From Bacillota bacterium (lineage in GTDB: Bacteria; Bacillota; DTU065), in assembly GCA_012842235.1 (NCBI GenBank), contig DUTE01000302.1:1-9730 (forward strand): a stretch of DNA of 9,730 nt. The letters run 5' to 3'. Position numbers and translations under genes: made by a program. Position 1 is the first letter of the stretch. Each line of letters starts with the position of its first letter. The notes beneath the pieces are model-generated. The model saw only the letters and a list, made by a program, of their open reading frames with translations, did no database searches and was not told the DNA's origin. This document shows positions 6,374 through 9,730 of this stretch, piece by piece.

Positions 6374-6392
6374 TTAGCTAATATCTAGCTAA
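6374..6392. promoter_or_regulatory. Inverted repeat in the divergent intergenic region, possible operator
   Basis: TTAGCTA (6374-6380) and TAGCTAA (6386-6392) are perfect 7-bp inverted arms with a 5-nt spacer (ATATC), about one helical turn centre to centre. It lies between the divergent peptidase and binding-protein genes, 45 nt upstream of the peptidase start. The shape fits a dimeric repressor site; no regulator is visible in the window. Confidence 0.35.
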
Positions 6393-6481
6393 GATTGGAG
6401 AAAATACTACCACTTGAGAAAAAAAGGTATATTTTTGTGTCAGTAGAAATACAAAAATAGACGTCTATGGGGGGGAATTGT

Positions 6482-7051
6482 ATGAGAAGGTTAAGGGGAC
6501 TGTTACTTATTTGTCTTATATTAACAAGTGTTGCTTTTGCTGGTGAGTTTTTAGATGGTTCTTACAATTATAATGTAATGGATCTAGATATAGCTGGCAA
6601 GATCTACTATGCTTTTGATTTTGGGACGACCGATTCTGAAGTGGCAAAAGGCTATATTCAAATCACCGATGAAACTGAATATGATCCTAAAGTAGGCTAT
6701 GGCTGGCTTTACACAGAAGGCTTATTTGGTAGACGCACTTTAACCCTTCAAGGTGATCAAGCTAGAGATATGGTAGCAAGTGCTGAAGAAGCAACATTTC
6801 GTGTTAACTTAGAGCCTGGTAAATATCGCCTTACATTTATCTTCAACGATATCAATGCTAGGCCTTCTATGAATCTTTGGATAAATGATGATATTTATCT
6901 TGAAAAATGGATGTTACCAGGACTTTTTATGAAGGTAAAGTTTACAGAGATAGAGATAAAGGATAAGCCTTTAGATATTACCTTGGCAGCAGACAAAGAT
7001 ATTTGGGTAATAAATGCATTAGTTATCTCTGAGCCAAGAGGCATGAAATAG
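6482..7051 (+). CDS. Small secreted carbohydrate-binding-like beta-sandwich protein
   Basis: The protein has 189 residues from the ATG at 6482, which has a GGGGGGG run (6469-6475) at a 6-nt spacing. An in-frame ATG at 6467 lies inside that run and is less likely. Residues 1-20 are a signal peptide ending VAFA. Then YYAFDFGTTDSEVAKGYIQ and YDPKVGYGW (about residues 43-75) match the galactose-binding-like domain found at the N terminus of rhamnogalacturonan acetylesterases and other polysaccharide-degrading enzymes. There FDFG...GY and a Y-x(4)-GYGW motif open the sandwich. RVNLEPGKYRLTFIFND and a closing IWVINALVIS are the usual later strands of that fold. There is no catalytic domain, so it is a free-standing module, perhaps a glycan-binding accessory protein. 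It is divergent from the peptidase gene and followed by a hairpin at 7114. The ligand is unknown. Confidence 0.75.
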   Translation: MRRLRGLLLICLILTSVAFAGEFLDGSYNYNVMDLDIAGKIYYAFDFGTTDSEVAKGYIQITDETEYDPKVGYGWLYTEGLFGRRTLTLQGDQARDMVASAEEATFRVNLEPGKYRLTFIFNDINARPSMNLWINDDIYLEKWMLPGLFMKVKFTEIEIKDKPLDITLAADKDIWVINALVISEPRGMK

Positions 7052-7113
7052 CTAAGTAAAGATTTTTAGAGGAAACAAAAAAGTTGGCAAAATTAAGTTT
7101 ATATGTGTTGTCA

Positions 7114-7149
7114 AACTAAACCCTGTCTGTTTTTTGACAGGGTTTAGTT
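7114..7149 (+). terminator. Hairpin, probable terminator of the binding-protein gene
   Basis: AACTAAACCCTGTC (7114-7127) pairs perfectly over 14 bp with GACAGGGTTTAGTT (7136-7149), with a T-rich 8-nt loop. The bases after the stem (CGCTCTACCC) lack a T run, so termination may be weak or the stem may mainly protect the 3' end. Its core AAACCCTG/CAGGGTTT resembles the hairpin at 4281-4319. It lies 62 nt after the stop codon and just before the next promoter. Confidence 0.65.
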
Positions 7150-7167
7150 CGCTCTACCCTAATCTTT

Positions 7168-7196
7168 TTGACAATTTGTTATAAGGGCAGGATTAT
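7168..7196 (+). promoter_or_regulatory. Sigma-A-like promoter of the kinase-GH4-GH3 operon
   Basis: A perfect TTGACA (7168-7173) is 17 nt from GATTAT (7191-7196), predicting a start near 7203 and a short leader of about 40 nt. The -10 region overlaps the palindrome at 7193-7206. Confidence 0.55.
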
Positions 7197-7206
7197 CTTT
7201 AGATAA
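7193..7206. promoter_or_regulatory. Palindrome over the predicted -10/start site, possible operator
   Basis: TTATCT (7193-7198) and AGATAA (7201-7206) are perfect inverted arms with a 2-nt spacer. The site spans the -10 and the predicted start of the sugar-kinase operon, where a bound repressor would block transcription. It is short and AT-rich, so chance is possible. Confidence 0.3.
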
Positions 7207-7241
7207 AGAGAAGAATTGCTAATAAACCAGGAGGTGTATTT

Positions 7242-8222
7242 ATGAGTTATGTGCTAGGATTAGATGCAGGAGCAACAAAGACTCTGGCAATGATTGCCGA
7301 TTATCATGGCCATATTATTGGCACCTATACTGCTGGCACAGGTAACTTTCAAGTAAATGGTATAGAAGCAGCACGAAATGAAGTAAAAAAAGCGATTGAG
7401 GGAGCAATAAAAGATGCAGGGATTACAAAAGAGGATGTTACTGCTGCTTTCTATGGCATGGCCGGTGCAGATCGCGACAAAGACTTTGAGTATGTTCATC
7501 AAGTAGTTGAACCGGTCAATCCAGCCCCTAAAATGTCTATTGAAAATGATGCAGTTATTATTCTCAAAGTAGGCACCCTTGATGGAGTCGGTGTGGGTGT
7601 AGTCTGTGGTACAGGAACAAACTGTATTGGCTTTAATAAAAAAGGTGATAGACTGCAGGTTGGGGGTATTGGTGATCTCTTTGGTGATGCTGCAGGGGCT
7701 TCCTATATTGGTGTAACAGCTTTTAAGAGAGCAGTAAGAGGTTGGGAAGGCAGAGGACCAAAGACCATTCTTTATGATATGTTCTGTGAAGAAATAGGTA
7801 TTGATCGCTTAATTGATATATTGGACTTTTTTTATCGTGGTGAAAGAGGAATTGTCAAATTTAGTGAGCTGACCCCTCTTGTTTTTGAAGCTGCAAATAA
7901 AGGTGATCAAGTAGCATTAGGTCTTTTACGTGAAGTAGGCGAAGAGATGGGACTTACAGTTAATGTGGCTATTGACAAACTTTTCCAGCCTGATGAACAT
8001 GTAAAAGTTGTCATCGGTGGTTCTGTGGCTCAAAAAGGTGATAACCCGGCAATGCTAGATGCCTTTAGAGAGAAGATTTCTAGTCATCATCCTAATAATG
8101 AGGTTATTGTGCCTACTTTAGAGCCTGCTTTTGGAGCTATTTTCTATGCTTATGATTTGGTTGATGTACCTATAACCAATGAAGTAATAAACAATCTCAA
8201 AAAAACATTTAGGGATAATTAA
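7242..8222 (+). CDS. BadF/BcrA-family sugar kinase, N-acetylglucosamine kinase-like
   Basis: This 326-residue protein has the actin-like ATPase fold of the BadF/BadG/BcrA/BcrD family, the length of N-acetylglucosamine kinases. DAGATKT (residues 8-14) is the phosphate 1 loop. GTGNFQVNG (32-40) and AGADRDKD (75-81) are typical of GlcNAc kinases. END (101-103) supplies the probable catalytic Asp103. GTGTNC (123-128) is the phosphate 2 loop, GGIGDLFGDAAGASYIG (141-157) the sugar-side motif, and IGGSVA (258-263) the adenosine loop. It should phosphorylate an amino sugar or other hexose at O6 with ATP in the cytoplasm. AGGAGGTG sits 5 nt before the ATG. The GH4 and GH3 genes follow within 37 and about 50 nt, forming an operon. 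The exact sugar is uncertain; GlcNAc is favoured by family and by the NagZ-like neighbour. Confidence 0.88.
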   Translation: MSYVLGLDAGATKTLAMIADYHGHIIGTYTAGTGNFQVNGIEAARNEVKKAIEGAIKDAGITKEDVTAAFYGMAGADRDKDFEYVHQVVEPVNPAPKMSIENDAVIILKVGTLDGVGVGVVCGTGTNCIGFNKKGDRLQVGGIGDLFGDAAGASYIGVTAFKRAVRGWEGRGPKTILYDMFCEEIGIDRLIDILDFFYRGERGIVKFSELTPLVFEAANKGDQVALGLLREVGEEMGLTVNVAIDKLFQPDEHVKVVIGGSVAQKGDNPAMLDAFREKISSHHPNNEVIVPTLEPAFGAIFYAYDLVDVPITNEVINNLKKTFRDN

Positions 8223-8225
8223 TCT

Positions 8226-8259
8226 GGAGGTGTAAAAGCCTGATAAATCAGGCAAGACT
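8226..8259 (+). promoter_or_regulatory. Shine-Dalgarno separated from the GH4 start codon by a hairpin
   Basis: GGAGGTG (8226-8232) is the only strong Shine-Dalgarno for the GH4 gene, yet 29 nt lie between GGAGG and the ATG at 8260. Within that spacer GCCTGA-TAAA-TCAGGC (8238-8253) forms a perfect 6-bp stem (7 bp with a 2-nt loop). Folding it away leaves 13 nt, close to a workable distance. No alternative start codon exists in frame after the TAA at 8233. The only other Shine-Dalgarno-like bases, AGG at 8250-8252, lie in the stem's 3' arm. The hairpin therefore probably affects translation. Confidence 0.6.
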
Positions 8260-9522
8260 ATGAAACTGTGTGTAATTGGTGGAGGTAGCACCTATACTCC
8301 TGAGTTGCTGAGTGGACTTATAGAAAAGAAGAAAGAGATTCCTGTTAAAGAGATTATTCTTTTAGATGTAGATAAAGAAAGATTAGTTGATGTTGGCGAA
8401 TTTTCTAAAAGGTTGATGGAACATTTAGCACCAGAGATAAAACTGAGTTATACCCTTGATAGAGAAGAGGCATTAAAAGGTGCAGACTTTGTCATTACCC
8501 AAATAAGAGTTGGTCATCAGCAAGCAAGACACGATGATTCTCTTTTTTGTATAAAACATGGGGTTATCGGCCAGGAGACTACTGGTGCAGCAGGTTTTGC
8601 TAAAGCTATGCGGACAATACCTGTCCTTTTAGACTATGCCAAAGATATGGAAAAACTCTGCCCTGATGCCTGGTTAATTAACTTTACCAACCCTTCAGGA
8701 ATAGTTACCGAGGCTCTTATCCGTTTTGGTTGGCAAAAGACTATTGGTCTTTGTAATGGCCCAATCGGTATGCAGATGGGTGTAGCTAGACATCTTGGCG
8801 TTTCTGTAGACGATGTACACCTTGACTATGTAGGCCTTAACCATCTTGGTTGGGTAAGAAAGATTGTGGTAAAAGGTGAGGACAGAACTAAAGAGGTTTT
8901 AGAAAAGATCACACCGTCTACGGCAGCAAATATTCCCGATCTTGATTATGATCCTGTTTTTTTCCATGCCTTAGGAACTTTGCCAAATGGCTACTTGAAA
9001 TATTATTACCTCGAAGAAGAGATGCTTGAGTATCTGAAAGAACAAAAGAAGACAAGAGCTCAGGTGGTTATGGAAATTGAAGAAGAACTTTTAGATATCT
9101 ACCGGGACAAAGACCAATACCAAAAGCCAGAAGCACTCTCAAAGCGCGGAGGTGCTTATTACAGTCATGTGGCTCTATCACTTATTTCTGCTATTTATAA
9201 CGATAAAAATGAGGTCCATATTGTCAACACCCTAAACAATGGTGCCTTAAAGGATCTAAGTGATGATGCAGGTGTAGAGATCTCTTGTGTTATTAACGGC
9301 AGTGGGGCTCATCCACTTAGTGCAGGCCATGTAGATCTTAGCTATAGAGGTCTTATGCAGCATGTAAAAGCTTATGAACAATTGACTGTTGAAGCAGCTG
9401 TAACGGGCAGTTATTCCCGTGCGCTTATGGCTTTAGTCAATCATCCTCTAGTTCATTCTGAGAAGAAAGCCCAAGTGCTTCTCGACTACTTTATTGAAAA
9501 GCATAATTTAGATCTTAAGTAG
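8260..9522 (+). CDS. GH4 family 6-phospho-beta-glucosidase (NAD+/Mn2+-dependent)
   Basis: The protein has 420 residues, normal for GH4. [11 protein letters not shown] (residues 6-16) is the NAD-binding start typical of the family. [13 protein letters not shown] (101-113) and NFTNPSG (141-147) are active-site segments. CNGP (165-168) carries the metal-binding Cys165 and fits the CNxP signature of the 6-phospho-beta-glucosidase subgroup, rather than the CHEV or CDMP forms of alpha-galactosidases and phospho-alpha-glucosidases. GLNHLGW holds the second metal ligand His195. Y245-Y249 and RGGAYYS (296-302) are further family motifs. GH4 enzymes oxidise C3 of the sugar, eliminate the aglycone and reduce again, so they need NAD+ and Mn2+. 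The substrate should be a 6-phospho-beta-glycoside. No PTS gene is in view; the adjacent kinase may provide the phosphate. See the separate entry for the odd ribosome-binding region. Confidence 0.92.
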   Translation: MKLCVIGGGSTYTPELLSGLIEKKKEIPVKEIILLDVDKERLVDVGEFSKRLMEHLAPEIKLSYTLDREEALKGADFVITQIRVGHQQARHDDSLFCIKHGVIGQETTGAAGFAKAMRTIPVLLDYAKDMEKLCPDAWLINFTNPSGIVTEALIRFGWQKTIGLCNGPIGMQMGVARHLGVSVDDVHLDYVGLNHLGWVRKIVVKGEDRTKEVLEKITPSTAANIPDLDYDPVFFHALGTLPNGYLKYYYLEEEMLEYLKEQKKTRAQVVMEIEEELLDIYRDKDQYQKPEALSKRGGAYYSHVALSLISAIYNDKNEVHIVNTLNNGALKDLSDDAGVEISCVINGSGAHPLSAGHVDLSYRGLMQHVKAYEQLTVEAAVTGSYSRALMALVNHPLVHSEKKAQVLLDYFIEKHNLDLK

Positions 9523-9523
9523 T

Positions 9524-9549
9524 AAGAAGCAGGTTAAGGCCTGCTTCTT
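9524..9549 (+). terminator. Intercistronic hairpin after the GH4 gene
   Basis: AAGAAGCAGG (9524-9533) pairs perfectly with CCTGCTTCTT (9540-9549) around TTAAGG. It starts one base after the stop codon and lacks a T run. The GH3 gene begins 24 nt later with no promoter between, so this is more likely a 3'-end-stabilising or partial-termination element inside the operon. Confidence 0.5.
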
Positions 9550-9573
9550 CTATACATAAAAGGGGGGAGTTTA

Positions 9574-9730
9574 GTGTCTTTACAAAAAAAAGTAGGTCAA
9601 CTTCTTATGGTAGGTTTTGATGGAAAGAGAGTTGATGCGGAGACTGAATCTTTGTTGCGTAACTATCATATAGGTGGGGTTATTCTTTTTGCACGCAATG
9701 TTCAGTCTATCGATCAAGTACGGCGTTTAA
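9574..9730 (+). CDS. nagZ: GH3 glycosidase, NagZ-like beta-N-acetylhexosaminidase (5' part only)
   Basis: Only the first 52 residues lie in the window; the gene runs off the right edge. It starts at GTG 9574 with GGGGGGAG (9562-9569) 4 nt upstream. KVGQLLMVGFDG (residues 6-17) followed by LRNYHIGGVILFARNV (29-44) is the beginning of the GH3 N-terminal TIM barrel as found in NagZ and related beta-N-acetylhexosaminidases. These remove non-reducing GlcNAc from muropeptides or chitin oligomers. No signal peptide precedes it, so a cytoplasmic enzyme is expected, as for NagZ of cell-wall recycling. It is third in the kinase-GH4-GH3 operon. The catalytic Asp and Asp-His loop lie beyond the window, so specificity is not confirmed. 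Confidence 0.85.
   Translation, partial: MSLQKKVGQLLMVGFDGKRVDAETESLLRNYHIGGVILFARNVQSIDQVRRL

Noticed and set aside
7260..7502. Minus-strand frame of 80 codons
   Set aside because: It is antisense to the kinase, Cys-rich, and without a start signal.

Overview
The window is AT-rich bacterial DNA and probably comes from a diderm (outer-membrane-bearing) member of the Firmicutes, of the Halanaerobiales type. The reasons are Firmicutes-style strong Shine-Dalgarno sequences (AGGAGG, GGAGG), sigma-A-like promoters, a Firmicutes-like 5S rRNA, and two small secreted proteins that look like outer-membrane beta-barrels, each ending in an aromatic-X-Phe tail. The lineage is an inference. No 16S or 23S rRNA gene is present to settle it.

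Layout, left to right. (1) An initiator tRNA-fMet, a 5S rRNA gene and a strong intrinsic terminator (21-275, + strand) form a mini RNA operon. (2) A lone family 2 glycosyltransferase lies on the minus strand (419-1366) with its own promoter and terminator. (3) A divergent + strand promoter at 1521-1548 drives a long, apparently structured leader of about 295 nt. The leader is followed by two tandem paralogous small barrel-like secreted proteins (1851-2819) and a strong two-way terminator. (4) On the minus strand, reading leftwards, come an SH3b-NlpC/P60 cell-wall peptidase (5502-6329), a cytoplasmic DUF4434-like TIM barrel (4329-5297) and a secreted DUF4434-like paralog carrying an inserted beta-rich domain (2966-4261). 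(5) On the + strand, a small secreted carbohydrate-binding-like beta-sandwich protein (6482-7051) diverges from the peptidase. (6) A + strand operon starts at a good promoter (7168-7196). It encodes a BadF/N-acetylglucosamine-kinase-family sugar kinase, a GH4 6-phospho-beta-glucosidase and a GH3 (NagZ-like) glycosidase cut off by the window edge.

Together the genes look like the edge of a glycan-use or cell-wall-salvage region. Secreted binding and TIM-barrel proteins could act on an oligosaccharide outside the cytoplasm. GH3, GH4 and the sugar kinase could finish the work inside, with the kinase perhaps making the 6-phospho-sugars that GH4 enzymes normally receive from a PTS. No transporter or regulator gene is in view, so the substrate is unknown.

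The points most worth attention are the secreted/cytoplasmic pair of putative, uncharacterised clan-A-like glycosidases with conserved Glu pairs, the inserted domain in the secreted copy, and a perfect hairpin lying between the Shine-Dalgarno sequence and the start codon of the GH4 gene. The long leader before the barrel-like pair also deserves a look.
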